Origin: Burkholderia sp. WSM2232
Lineage (GTDB): Bacteria > Pseudomonadota > Gammaproteobacteria > Burkholderiales > Burkholderiaceae
Assembly: GCF_000472545.1 (NCBI RefSeq)
Contig: NZ_AWZV01000021.1
Coordinates: forward strand, 62,328 to 126,327
Length of the DNA stretch: 64,000 bases
Reading direction: 5' to 3'
Position numbers and translations under genes: made by a program. Numbering within the stretch: position 1 is the first letter of the stretch; each line of letters begins with the position of its first letter. The notes beneath the pieces are model-generated. The model did no database searches, was not told the origin of the DNA, and was given only the letters and a program-made list of their open reading frames with translations. Positions 26,230-33,820 of the stretch are shown here, piece by piece.

Positions 26230-26862
26230 ATGACCTTCCCGCCTGGCACCCGTGCATACGCTTTCACGCGAGTTCCCTGGGCGGTGCGGGTCATGTTGCG
26301 GCGGCCCGGCGCGCGGCTTGCCGCGTGCACGGCGCTGACGCTCGGATTGAACGGCTGCGCGTGGACACTCATCCAGGCTGCCGACGCCACCGGCTCGGTG
26401 ATTCAGGCAGGCTACGCGATCGCCGCGAACTATTCGTCGCCGACCTTCGTGAGCGGCCGTCCCGCCGACGTGAGCCATGTTTGCATCGAGGTGAATACTG
26501 CAGTGTCGGTCGGCGATTTCGTGCCGGCGCTGCAACTCGCGCTCGAGCGCCGCGGCATTCGTTCGGACGTCTACAATCCCGGCACCTCGCCTGCGGGCTG
26601 CGAAGCGCGCCTCGTGTACAACGCCGCGATCGACTATGGCCGGCGTTCGTTCAGCGACGACACGATCCAGTATCTGTCGATCATCGACCTGACGCTCGTG
26701 CAGAACGGCCGCATTCTCGTCACCGCGCGCTATCAGACAGGCGGCCTGAACACCGACCGCTTTTCCTCCGCGTCCACCAAGCTCAATGGGCTGATCGACA
26801 GGATGGTGATCGACCGGACCGATTTCGGCCGGCAGACGCTGCAAACCTCGCAGATCAATTAG
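26230..26862 (+). CDS. Putative lipoprotein of unknown function
   Basis: 210 residues from ATG 26230, or 189 from ATG 26293, which gives a compact signal MLRRPGARLAACTALTLGLNG followed by lipobox Cys; the shorter form looks more natural for a lipoprotein. The mature part has VCIEVNTAVSVGDFVPALQ, GIRSDVYNP and LVYNAAIDYG, alternating strands and helices, and no catalytic motif. A role in the envelope is inferred only from the signal. Confidence 0.75.
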   Translation: MTFPPGTRAYAFTRVPWAVRVMLRRPGARLAACTALTLGLNGCAWTLIQAADATGSVIQAGYAIAANYSSPTFVSGRPADVSHVCIEVNTAVSVGDFVPALQLALERRGIRSDVYNPGTSPAGCEARLVYNAAIDYGRRSFSDDTIQYLSIIDLTLVQNGRILVTARYQTGGLNTDRFSSASTKLNGLIDRMVIDRTDFGRQTLQTSQIN

Positions 26863-26939
26863 ACATACGCCGCTTGCTTTCCCTTACGCGAGAAAGGATT
26901 GGAAAGCGTTGCCGGCTTTGCCGCGCCCGCGCGGGACAC

Positions 26940-26945
26940 TAAGAT
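26940..26945 (+). promoter_or_regulatory. Candidate -10 element giving a leaderless regulator mRNA
   Basis: TAAGAT lies exactly 6 nt before ATG 26952; TTGCCG sits 16 nt upstream as a possible -35. Transcription would start at or next to the start codon. No Shine-Dalgarno is visible. The paralogue at 30061 has the same spacing. Confidence 0.4.
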
Positions 26946-26951
26946 GATCTG

Positions 26952-27695
26952 ATGAACCCATCCATTCTGGTCGTCGACGACGACCCCGTTGTCCGCAATC
27001 TGGTCAGCCAGTATCTCGAAGGGCGCGGTTTCAAGGTCGCCACGCTGGAACACGGCATGGCGCTGCAAAGCAAGCTGCGCGACGAACGTCCCGCGCTGGT
27101 CGTGCTCGACATCATGATGCCGGAGCTCGACGGCATCAGTGCGCTGCGCGCGTTGCGCGTGGCGGGCGACGATATTCCCGTGATTCTGCTTACCGCGCGC
27201 GCCGATCCTATCGACCGTGTCATCGGTCTTGAACTCGGTGCCGACGATTATCTTGGCAAGCCGTTCGAGCCGAGCGAACTGGTCGCGCGAATCCGCACGG
27301 TGCTGCGGCGGCGCGGCTCGATTGCGCCGAGCGCGCCCGAACAGCGCGCGCCTTACCGGTTCGGCCGCTTCGAAGTGAATTTCCCGGCGCGCGAATTGCG
27401 CCGCGACGGCGAGCGCATCGCGCTGCGCTCGAGCGAATTCGCGATGCTGAAAGTGTTCGTCACGCATGCGATGACGGTGCTTACGCGCGCGCAACTGCTG
27501 GAAAAACTGCACGGCAACAGCGAGGCGCATCGCAACCGCAGTCTCGATGTGTCGATCTGGCGTTTGCGCCGGCTAATCGAGGTCGATCCTTCCGAGCCGC
27601 GCTATGTCCAGACGGTCTGGGGACGCGGCTACGTGTTCGTGCCCGACGGCGAGATAGGCGCTGCCGAGCGCGGACCGGCCCCGCTTGCAGAGTAG
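26952..27695 (+). CDS. OmpR-family response regulator (no kinase adjacent)
   Basis: 247 residues. The receiver domain (1-120) has acidic D10-D11, phosphoacceptor D53 in VVLDIMMPELD, Thr in LLTARAD and Lys in LGKPFEPSE. A winged-helix DNA-binding domain follows (YRFGRFEVNFPARELR to YVQTVWGRGYVFVPD). It closely resembles the regulator at 30061-30801, and the two bracket a convergent and divergent gene set. Its partner kinase may be the one at 30798-32222 or one encoded elsewhere. Confidence 0.93.
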   Translation: MNPSILVVDDDPVVRNLVSQYLEGRGFKVATLEHGMALQSKLRDERPALVVLDIMMPELDGISALRALRVAGDDIPVILLTARADPIDRVIGLELGADDYLGKPFEPSELVARIRTVLRRRGSIAPSAPEQRAPYRFGRFEVNFPARELRRDGERIALRSSEFAMLKVFVTHAMTVLTRAQLLEKLHGNSEAHRNRSLDVSIWRLRRLIEVDPSEPRYVQTVWGRGYVFVPDGEIGAAERGPAPLAE

Positions 27696-27749
27696 GCGCG
27701 GCACCGTTGCAGCCCGGAGGGACCGCGCAGCAGCGCGCCACGGTCGGCG

Positions 27750-28418
27750 CTAGAACGTCAGCACACTCAGGAACATTCTCTGCAGCCAGCCCATGGTCGT
27801 CGCGTCTGAGACCATGCCGGTGCCGGCCTGTTCGATGCGCGCATTTGCGACCTTGCTCGAAGCGACGTAGTTACCTGCTTCGATATCCTTAGGATTGACG
27901 ACACCCGACAGCCGCAGACGGTCGCGGTTACCGCTCATCGAAATCACCTTCTCGCCCGATACCACAAGATTGCCGGTGGGCATGGTGCCGATCACGGTCA
28001 CGGCGAGCGTGCCGGTCATGCCGCTCACGTCGGTCAGGCTGCCCTGCCCTTTGAAATCCGTGCTTGCGGAACCGATATTGAACAGCCTCGCAAGCCGCGC
28101 GGCCGCGCCCGTCGATTTGTCGGCGGCGTCGGCGGTAATGCTGCTCGCGCGGCTCGCGGCCGCGGTCGAACTATTGTTGCCGCTATACGACTCCGAAAGC
28201 CGGATCGTCAGCACGTCGCCGATATGCTGCGCGCGCGGCGTCTCGTACAGCACCATCAGCGTGCCGGCCTGATAGATCGCACCCTGCGTGTTGACGTTCA
28301 GCGGCGCCGAGACGAGCGGCGGCGCCATCGGCGTTTCGACAATCGATCTCTGTCCGCTTGCGCAAGCGGACAGAACCGCCGCCGCGCACAGCGCGACGGA
28401 AACACGTAGCGTAAGCAT
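27750..28418 (-). CDS. Orphan flagellar L-ring protein FlgH homologue
   Basis: 222 residues from ATG 28418, preceded by AGGAG 7 nt upstream. The lipobox is LSAC (about residues 16-19). The rest follows FlgH closely: AQHIGDVLTIRLSESYSG, DFKGQGSLTDVSGMTGTLAV, GNLVVSGEKVI, SGVVNPKDIEAGN and the C-terminal GWLQRMFLSVL. FlgH forms the outer-membrane ring of the flagellum, but no other flagellar gene is in this window. It is the last gene of a minus-strand set with three exported or small proteins. The longer open frame to 28640 was rejected. Confidence 0.9.
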   Translation of the reverse strand: MLTLRVSVALCAAAVLSACASGQRSIVETPMAPPLVSAPLNVNTQGAIYQAGTLMVLYETPRAQHIGDVLTIRLSESYSGNNSSTAAASRASSITADAADKSTGAAARLARLFNIGSASTDFKGQGSLTDVSGMTGTLAVTVIGTMPTGNLVVSGEKVISMSGNRDRLRLSGVVNPKDIEAGNYVASSKVANARIEQAGTGMVSDATTMGWLQRMFLSVLTF

Positions 28419-28495
28419 TGTTTGACTCCTGGCCTCAATGAATGTGACTTCGGCCGACTCTTCAACTGTAGTGGCCGCATGAGCCGCGGCGCACA

Positions 28496-29215
28496 TCAAC
28501 CGGCTTCCGCATCGCTCGCCTGCCACTGCCTCACGACAGACTTGACCCACGCGTCCGAGCCCTTCAACAGGTACGTGAGCGTGCCGTTGCGCGTTCCGGG
28601 CAGGAAACACAGCGTGATGGAGCTGACCGCGTTCTCCCACACGTACACGGGCAGCGCGCCTGGCGACGACACGTTCTGCGTCGCGTGGCGCGGCGGGCCG
28701 TAGCGCTCCATCAGCGCATCGCGCAGATCCTCGGCGGTGACTTCGTCGATCACGAAGGACATCTCGTAGAGGCGCAGCGCGCTTTGACCATCGCTCTCAG
28801 CTCCCATGCGCGCGAAGCGCAGCACGTGCTCGGCCGCCGGGGCGCCGTCGACCACCGCTTGCGAAAGCGCCCAACCCTTATCGCCGCGATGCGCCCAGTG
28901 GCACGCGACCGTCAGGCTCTCATGCGACTTCAGCCGCATGCCGAGCGCGCCCGCCTGCACGTCCGTCTCGCAGATCGGCACGCTGCCGAGCGGCGTCGCC
29001 CGCACCTTTGAACCGGCACGAAACTCGTCGAGCGTGATGCCAAGCGCGATGCCGCGGAACGCGAACGGCGTGTCCTGCGCGCGCCGTCGCGCGTCGGCCA
29101 ACGTGTCTTTCGAAGCGGGCGGCGCGGCCGTCCCGCCCGCTTCGCGCGCGGCCACGGTGAGCGGGAACATGCAGCACAGCAGCGCCAGCGCGCAGGCAAT
29201 CCGTTTGGCTGTCAT
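28496..29215 (-). CDS. Exported protein of unknown function
   Basis: 239 residues. The signal peptide ALALLCCMFPLTVAAREA is cleaved about residue 23. The mature protein contains FAFRGIALGITLDEFRA, a pattern found in periplasmic proteins with a calcium-independent beta-alpha repeat, and several Cys (ICETD, VACHW, LCFLPG). No enzyme motif is visible. The start lies 3 nt after the stop of the 65-residue lipoprotein gene, so the two are co-translated; flgH follows 77 nt on. Confidence 0.8.
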   Translation of the reverse strand: MTAKRIACALALLCCMFPLTVAAREAGGTAAPPASKDTLADARRRAQDTPFAFRGIALGITLDEFRAGSKVRATPLGSVPICETDVQAGALGMRLKSHESLTVACHWAHRGDKGWALSQAVVDGAPAAEHVLRFARMGAESDGQSALRLYEMSFVIDEVTAEDLRDALMERYGPPRHATQNVSSPGALPVYVWENAVSSITLCFLPGTRNGTLTYLLKGSDAWVKSVVRQWQASDAEAG

Positions 29216-29218
29216 GAT

Positions 29219-29416
29219 TCAGTCAATAGCTGATGAACACATGTCGAACGGGGTGGCCGCCGCATGACCGACCACCGGGATGATTTTCAACGTGGCCGAC
29301 GTGAGCCGGCATGGCAGCGCGGCCACGGCGCAGCCGTCGAGCGGCACGAGCGCCGCGCCGAGCGCGAGCCACGCAGCGGCGCGTATCAGGCGCCTGGATA
29401 GTTTCGGAGTCGACAC
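29219..29416 (-). CDS. Small lipoprotein (DUF6726-like)
   Basis: 65 residues from a GTG at 29416, supported by GAGG 5 nt upstream. The signal is RRLIRAAAWLALGAALVPLDGC with a lipobox Cys, followed by AVAALPCRLTSATLKIIPVVG and AAATPFDMC. It resembles small Burkholderia lipoproteins with the same ALPCR...VVGHAAA pattern. Two further Cys could form a disulfide. Function unknown. Confidence 0.75.
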   Translation of the reverse strand: MSTPKLSRRLIRAAAWLALGAALVPLDGCAVAALPCRLTSATLKIIPVVGHAAATPFDMCSSAID

Positions 29417-29431
29417 ACGAACCTCGGTACG

Positions 29432-29623
29432 TCAGGCGGTGGTGTTGACGTGATGACCCACGAGGCCCGCAGGCAGCGACGGCTGCTGTTGGGTCGCGGA
29501 GCCTTTGGCTTGCGTGGTGCTGGCGGAATTCGCAGCGCTGCCTGTAGACGCCGGCTTTTCCGCGGGCCTGGCTGGCGCGATCGACGAAAAGTGGGTGGAA
29601 TTGAGCTTGCCTGGAACGGTCAT
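29432..29623 (-). CDS. Small protein of unknown function
   Basis: 63 residues from ATG 29623, with GAGG 6 nt upstream, a good Shine-Dalgarno. It begins MTVPGKLNSTHFSSIAPARP and is rich in Ser, Ala, Thr, Gln and Pro with no hydrophobic core, so it is probably intrinsically disordered. It has no signal peptide. It opens the four-gene minus-strand set that ends with flgH. Confidence 0.55.
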   Translation of the reverse strand: MTVPGKLNSTHFSSIAPARPAEKPASTGSAANSASTTQAKGSATQQQPSLPAGLVGHHVNTTA

Positions 29624-30060
29624 GATGAGCCTCGCATAGTGCTGGGTTGGCTGGATGTCGGCCGCGCGCCGCGCGGGCTGCACGACTGCATGGCGGCTCG
29701 GGGCTCCGCCGGCTTGCGGCGCGACATATCGCAGGACGAATCATCCCGCTGCCGCAGCCTCGCCGATGCACGAAGAAAAGCGCGCTTTCCGGCGGTTCTT
29801 ACGACTGGTTTCAAGGGGTTCCCAGCGGTTGCCGCTGCACCGGAATTGTTTCCGCCACACCGGCCCGAAGCGATGCGAATGCGCTTTGGCAGCGGGCTGC
29901 GCGCTGTCAGACCGCGCCCTGCCGAAATATGCCGTGAGCCTTGGGCGACGGGCTTCAGGCGCTCATCTGCCGGGTCCGCGTGGAAGCGGCAGCGCAACAC
30001 GTAAGCGTTGGTAAGAAAACTGTCGGCCGCGCGTTGGGCGCGTCGGTCTAGAATTTCGCC
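29624..30060. other. Divergent intergenic region with no credible gene
   Basis: 437 nt between the small protein gene (minus) and the second response regulator (plus). Frames here are short and unsupported. It should contain the promoter of the four-gene set and of the regulator; only the TAGAAT at 30049-30054 stood out. Confidence 0.4.
30049..30054 (+). promoter_or_regulatory. Candidate -10 element of the second regulator, leaderless arrangement
   Basis: TAGAAT ends 6 nt before ATG 30061, the same spacing as in the paralogue at 26952. No Shine-Dalgarno and no clear -35 are visible. Confidence 0.4.
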
Positions 30061-30801
30061 ATGAATCCACAGGTCCTTATCGTCGACGACGATCCGGTCG
30101 TACGCGATCTGCTTTGCAAGTTCTTGCAGTCGAACGGCTTCGACGCTTCGGTGCTGCACGACGGCACCCATCTCCAGCGACGGCTCGAGCGCGAACGGCC
30201 GTCGGTCGTCGTGCTCGACATCATGATGCCGAACACCGACGGCCTACGGGCGCTCACCGCGTTGCGCGCCGCCGGCGACGACATTCCAGTGATCTTCGTG
30301 ACGGCGCGCGGCACGGTGGCCGACCGCATCGTCGGGCTCTCGCTCGGGGCGGACGACTATCTGACCAAGCCCTTCGATCCGCGGGAACTGCTCGCGCGCA
30401 TCCACACGGTGCTGCGCCGCCGTGGCCCGCCCACCACGAGCGCGCCGGAAGCCCGCAAGCCGTACAGGTTCGGTCCGTTTGAACTGGACTTCGCCACGCG
30501 CTCGCTGTCGCGTGCGGACGCGAAGCTGCCGTTGCGCGACAGCGAGTTCGCACTACTGAAAATCTTCGTCAACAACCCGTACAAGGTGTTGTCGCGCGTG
30601 CTGATTCACGACCTCGTGCACCGCGACAACCTTGCCTTTCGCGACCGCAGCCTGGACGTGCCGATCTGGCGTCTGCGCCGCGTGATCGAGGACGACCCGT
30701 CCAATCCGCGCTACGTGCAGACGGTGCGCGGCAAGGGCTACGTGTTCGTGCCCGACGCCGACGGCACACCGTTTGCCGACGGGGCCGCCCCTGACGCATG
30801 A
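30061..30801 (+). CDS. OmpR-family response regulator paired with a histidine kinase
   Basis: 246 residues. Receiver residues are D10-D11, phosphoacceptor D53 (VVLDIMMPNTD), Thr in FVTARGT and Lys in LTKPFDPRE. The winged-helix effector domain ends YVQTVRGKGYVFVPD. The stop overlaps the kinase ATG as ATGA. It is a clear paralogue of the regulator at 26952-27695. Confidence 0.95.
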   Translation: MNPQVLIVDDDPVVRDLLCKFLQSNGFDASVLHDGTHLQRRLERERPSVVVLDIMMPNTDGLRALTALRAAGDDIPVIFVTARGTVADRIVGLSLGADDYLTKPFDPRELLARIHTVLRRRGPPTTSAPEARKPYRFGPFELDFATRSLSRADAKLPLRDSEFALLKIFVNNPYKVLSRVLIHDLVHRDNLAFRDRSLDVPIWRLRRVIEDDPSNPRYVQTVRGKGYVFVPDADGTPFADGAAPDA

Positions 30802-32222
30802 GAAACCCGCTCAACACGCTATTCGGCCGAATGGCGTTGCTTTCCACAGCGGTGCTCCTCGCGATTCAGGCGGGTTGGTTCGTGCTCATTGTCATGCAGC
30901 CGCCGCGTCATGAGATCGACGGCTTCGCGCGCGGCGTCGTGCTGGCCTTGCAGGCCGTCAACGGCGAGCCGATCAAGGGCGCGGCGCTCGCTCCCGCCAT
31001 GCGCGTGCATCTCGTTCCGACCTGGAACATGCCGCCGAGCGTTCACCTGCGTGAACCGACGGACCATCTGGTCGTTCAGTTGACCCGGCATCTGCGCGAG
31101 ACGCTGCCGCCAGGCACCCAGATCGCCGTCGACGATCTGCGGCCGCCGCAACTGTGGGTGCTGTTTCCGGGCAAGTCGAACTGGGTGGTGCTGCCGGTGC
31201 ACCTGCCGCCGCCGCCGCGTTTTCTGATCGAAGCCATTTCGATGCTGGTCGCGGCACTCATTCTGTCGCTGTTCGCGGTGTGGCAAATGCAGCGCCCGCT
31301 CTCGCGCGTCGCCGACGCCGCGCGCGCCTTCGGTTCGGGCGGACGGCCCGAGCCTGTGACGGTGCAAGGCCCGCGTGAATTGCGCGATCTGATCGGCTCG
31401 TTCAACGACATGATGCGACGCCTGAACGAAGCCGGCGACGACCAGGCGGTCATGCTGGCCGGCGTCGCGCATGACCTGAAAGCGCCGCTCACCCGGCTGA
31501 AGCTGCGTGCAAGCGTGCTGGTGGCGGAAAGCGAGCGGGCCGGGCTGATCCGCGATGTGGATTCCCTCACCAACATCGTCCAGCAGTTTCTGGAATTCGC
31601 CGGTCAATCCGCCGACGCGGGGCCGCCCGTGGTAGTCGACGAATTCTTGCGCGAGCAGTTTTCCGACAGCGGCAAGGACAGCGATAGCGATAGCGCTAAG
31701 GAGAGCGCGCACGCCAGCAACAGCGACAAGACCGAAGACCCCGACAGCGACAGCGCGAACAGCGCGAGCGCCACCCCAGACGACGGCGCCCGCGACAACC
31801 CCGACGAAGCCCGCCTGTTCAGACTCGATCTACGTGCCGGCCCGTCTTTCACGCTGCCACGCACGCTGCTTGACCGGCTCGTGACCAACCTCGTCGAAAA
31901 CGCGCTCGAGCACGGCGCGCCGCCTGTCGAAATCTCCACCGCGCGACGCGGCGGGCGCTGGCTCATCAGCGTGCGCGACCACGGCGGCGGTATTCCGGAC
32001 GACCGCATTGCCGCCGCGATGAAACCCTTCGTGAGGCTCGATGCCGCGCGCGGCGGCGAAGGCCATTGCGGGCTGGGTCTCGCGATCGTCGCGCGGCTCG
32101 CGCACGATCGCGGTGGCTCTTGCCACGTGCGCAATCATGCGAAAGGTGGTCTGGAAGTATGTGTCGAGTTGCCGGTTGTGCCGGTGCCGGTGCCGGCGCT
32201 GGCGGCAGCGGCGTCGGCGTGA
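30798..32222 (+). CDS. Sensor histidine kinase with a Ser/Asp-rich insert
   Basis: 474 residues. Membrane helices at about 13-35 and 143-163 bracket a periplasmic domain of about 105 residues; a HAMP segment follows. The phosphorylated histidine is H225 in VAHDLKAPLTRLK. ATP-binding boxes are N (NLVENALEHG), G1 (DHGGGIP) and G2 (GHCGLGLAI). Between the dimerisation helices and the ATPase domain lies a low-complexity insert (about 288-337). It pairs with the regulator just upstream; the signal sensed is unknown. Confidence 0.93.
   Translation: MRNPLNTLFGRMALLSTAVLLAIQAGWFVLIVMQPPRHEIDGFARGVVLALQAVNGEPIKGAALAPAMRVHLVPTWNMPPSVHLREPTDHLVVQLTRHLRETLPPGTQIAVDDLRPPQLWVLFPGKSNWVVLPVHLPPPPRFLIEAISMLVAALILSLFAVWQMQRPLSRVADAARAFGSGGRPEPVTVQGPRELRDLIGSFNDMMRRLNEAGDDQAVMLAGVAHDLKAPLTRLKLRASVLVAESERAGLIRDVDSLTNIVQQFLEFAGQSADAGPPVVVDEFLREQFSDSGKDSDSDSAKESAHASNSDKTEDPDSDSANSASATPDDGARDNPDEARLFRLDLRAGPSFTLPRTLLDRLVTNLVENALEHGAPPVEISTARRGGRWLISVRDHGGGIPDDRIAAAMKPFVRLDAARGGEGHCGLGLAIVARLAHDRGGSCHVRNHAKGGLEVCVELPVVPVPVPALAAAASA
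31659..31808 (+). repeat. Ser/Asp-rich low-complexity segment inside the kinase gene
   Basis: About 50 codons dominated by Ser, Asp, Ala, Glu and Asn, with runs such as DSDSDSAKES. At DNA level GACAGCGATAGC-like units repeat imperfectly. Confidence 0.6.
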
Positions 32223-32345
32223 CGTGCGGGCCAGACCGCAACGGGACGGCGCGGCGCCTGTGCTTACGTCGCCTTACCGGATCGGGTGTCGGATGGCGGC
32301 GGGCCTTATAGTTGGCCCTGGCAACCTCGATGCCGCCCTTCTCAG

Positions 32346-32376
32346 TCCGCCCGCTCATCCGGGGCGGATTTTTTTT
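32346..32376 (+). terminator. Intrinsic terminator after the histidine kinase gene
   Basis: TCCGCCC and GGGCGGA pair around a 9-nt loop and are followed by eight T. Confidence 0.8.
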
Positions 32377-32440
32377 GCCCGCGTTTGACCGACGGCTCGT
32401 GCAGAGGTCTCTTGACTGCGTTTTTTTGCGGGCGTGTGTG

Positions 32441-33406
32441 TTACACGCCGCTGCGCTCCGTGGTTGAAACCACGAGCCTGCTGCGCAAGCTGTCGATAGT
32501 CGAATCGGAAACGCCAAGGCCCTCGGTGAGGTAGCGCGTCATCGTCCCGTAGCTTGCCTGCACCTGATCGAAGCCGGCCTGCAGAAAACTCTCCCGAACG
32601 CCGAGCAAAGGCTCGTGAATCGCGGCGAGCGCGTCGCCGTCCTGCGCACGCAACGTTTCCTTCATCGACCTGATGGCCTGCGCGCGGTAGACGTTGCTGA
32701 GCAGATAGTCCTGCATGATCACGTCGAGCGGCACGTTCGCAATGCTCTGCAGAAGCGCCGCGACCCAGCCGGCTCGATCCTTACCCGCGGTCGAATGGAA
32801 CAGTTGCGCGCCGGTGCCGTCCACGAGTTCGCGCAAGAGAGCGCCGAAGCCGGCCCGCTGCGCGGCGCCGGTCACGTAGCCGCGCGCCTGCGATTCCATG
32901 AACGCGGCCGCGTCCGCCTCCGAGTTGAAAGCCGGTGGGACAAAGTCGCGCACGCCCAATACATTTAGCGCCTGCGAAACCGCGCCGCGCGGCAGGACGT
33001 CCAACGTCCGCTCGATCTCGCCCGGCGTGCGCAAATCGAAGACGCCGACAATGCCGAGCCTTTCCATCGCGGTCTGGTCGACCACACTGAGCGTCAACAC
33101 ATTCGAGCGGAAAAAGGCGCCGCGGCGCATCGTCTTGCCGTCGACAGTCGGATAGCCGGCAGCAGTGCCCGCGACGTCGCGAAAATTGTCCACCGATGCG
33201 AGCCGCGGGGTCTCGCCCTGCCCGTCGTCCAGACTGCCGCCGCATGCGCTGAGCAGCGTGCTGCTCATGCCGGACGCAAGCAGCGCGCTGGCCGAGCGCT
33301 TCAGGAAAAACCGTCGCGACGGGCTCGCGGCAAGCGGGTGCGCGGGCGTGGCCGTGGGCACAACATAGCGGCGACGTGGCGGGCAGGTTTTGGCGGTGGT
33401 GGGCAT
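32441..33406 (-). CDS. Tat-exported lipoprotein related to tyrosine/serine phosphatases, catalytic Cys replaced by Ser
   Basis: 321 residues. A Tat motif S30-R31-R32-F33-F34-L35-K36 is followed by a hydrophobic stretch ending in lipobox LLSAC (51-55). The mature part is a Y_phosphatase3-type domain: SVDNFRDVAG, FFRSNVL, GVFDLRTPGEIE, and the P-loop H204-S-T-A-G-K-D-R-A-G213. The family loop is HCxAGKDR[TS]G with a nucleophilic Cys; here that position is S205 (codon TCG at 32794-32792). It may bind phosphate without hydrolysing it. It is monocistronic and convergent with the kinase gene. Confidence 0.85.
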   Translation of the reverse strand: MPTTAKTCPPRRRYVVPTATPAHPLAASPSRRFFLKRSASALLASGMSSTLLSACGGSLDDGQGETPRLASVDNFRDVAGTAAGYPTVDGKTMRRGAFFRSNVLTLSVVDQTAMERLGIVGVFDLRTPGEIERTLDVLPRGAVSQALNVLGVRDFVPPAFNSEADAAAFMESQARGYVTGAAQRAGFGALLRELVDGTGAQLFHSTAGKDRAGWVAALLQSIANVPLDVIMQDYLLSNVYRAQAIRSMKETLRAQDGDALAAIHEPLLGVRESFLQAGFDQVQASYGTMTRYLTEGLGVSDSTIDSLRSRLVVSTTERSGV

Positions 33407-33820
33407 CAGGCGATTCGACGTAGCAGGCGCAAGCCTGAGTAGATAAGTGCAGCCGTGACGCTGCGGGCGCAGTTTAACGTTTCCATTAATTCTTCTGGTT
33501 ACGGCGTATTAGTTCGTAAGCAAATGTTTGCACGTTGCCTTCTCTGTCGGGCGCGGGTTAACAGTATGCGGGTTGCAACAGCCCTTTTCTCTCTCTTATC
33601 TCCGGCTTACCGTTTGCTGCCAAACTTGACCCGATGTGGCCGCACGACCCGTAGTCCCCGTAGAATGGAAAACGGTCCCACGCGCCGCCGGCACATCAGT
33701 CCTGTCCACACTTTTGCATGAAACGCAGCGCAAGGTATTCGGCGGCATCGCCAGCCTCCCGCATCACATTGCGACCTGAGACCGCGACCCCACGTTGCCG
33801 CTGATTTGTCAGAAAAGCAC
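33407..33820. other. Divergent intergenic region, locally AT-rich
   Basis: 414 nt between the phosphatase homologue (minus) and dadA (plus) without a credible gene. The stretch about 33470-33530 is AT-rich compared with its surroundings and is the likely promoter region. No clear operator was found. Confidence 0.4.

Noticed and set aside
29620..30171. Minus-strand 183-codon frame in the divergent region before the second regulator
   Set aside because: Overlaps the start of a clear response regulator and has Arg/Ser-rich shadow composition.
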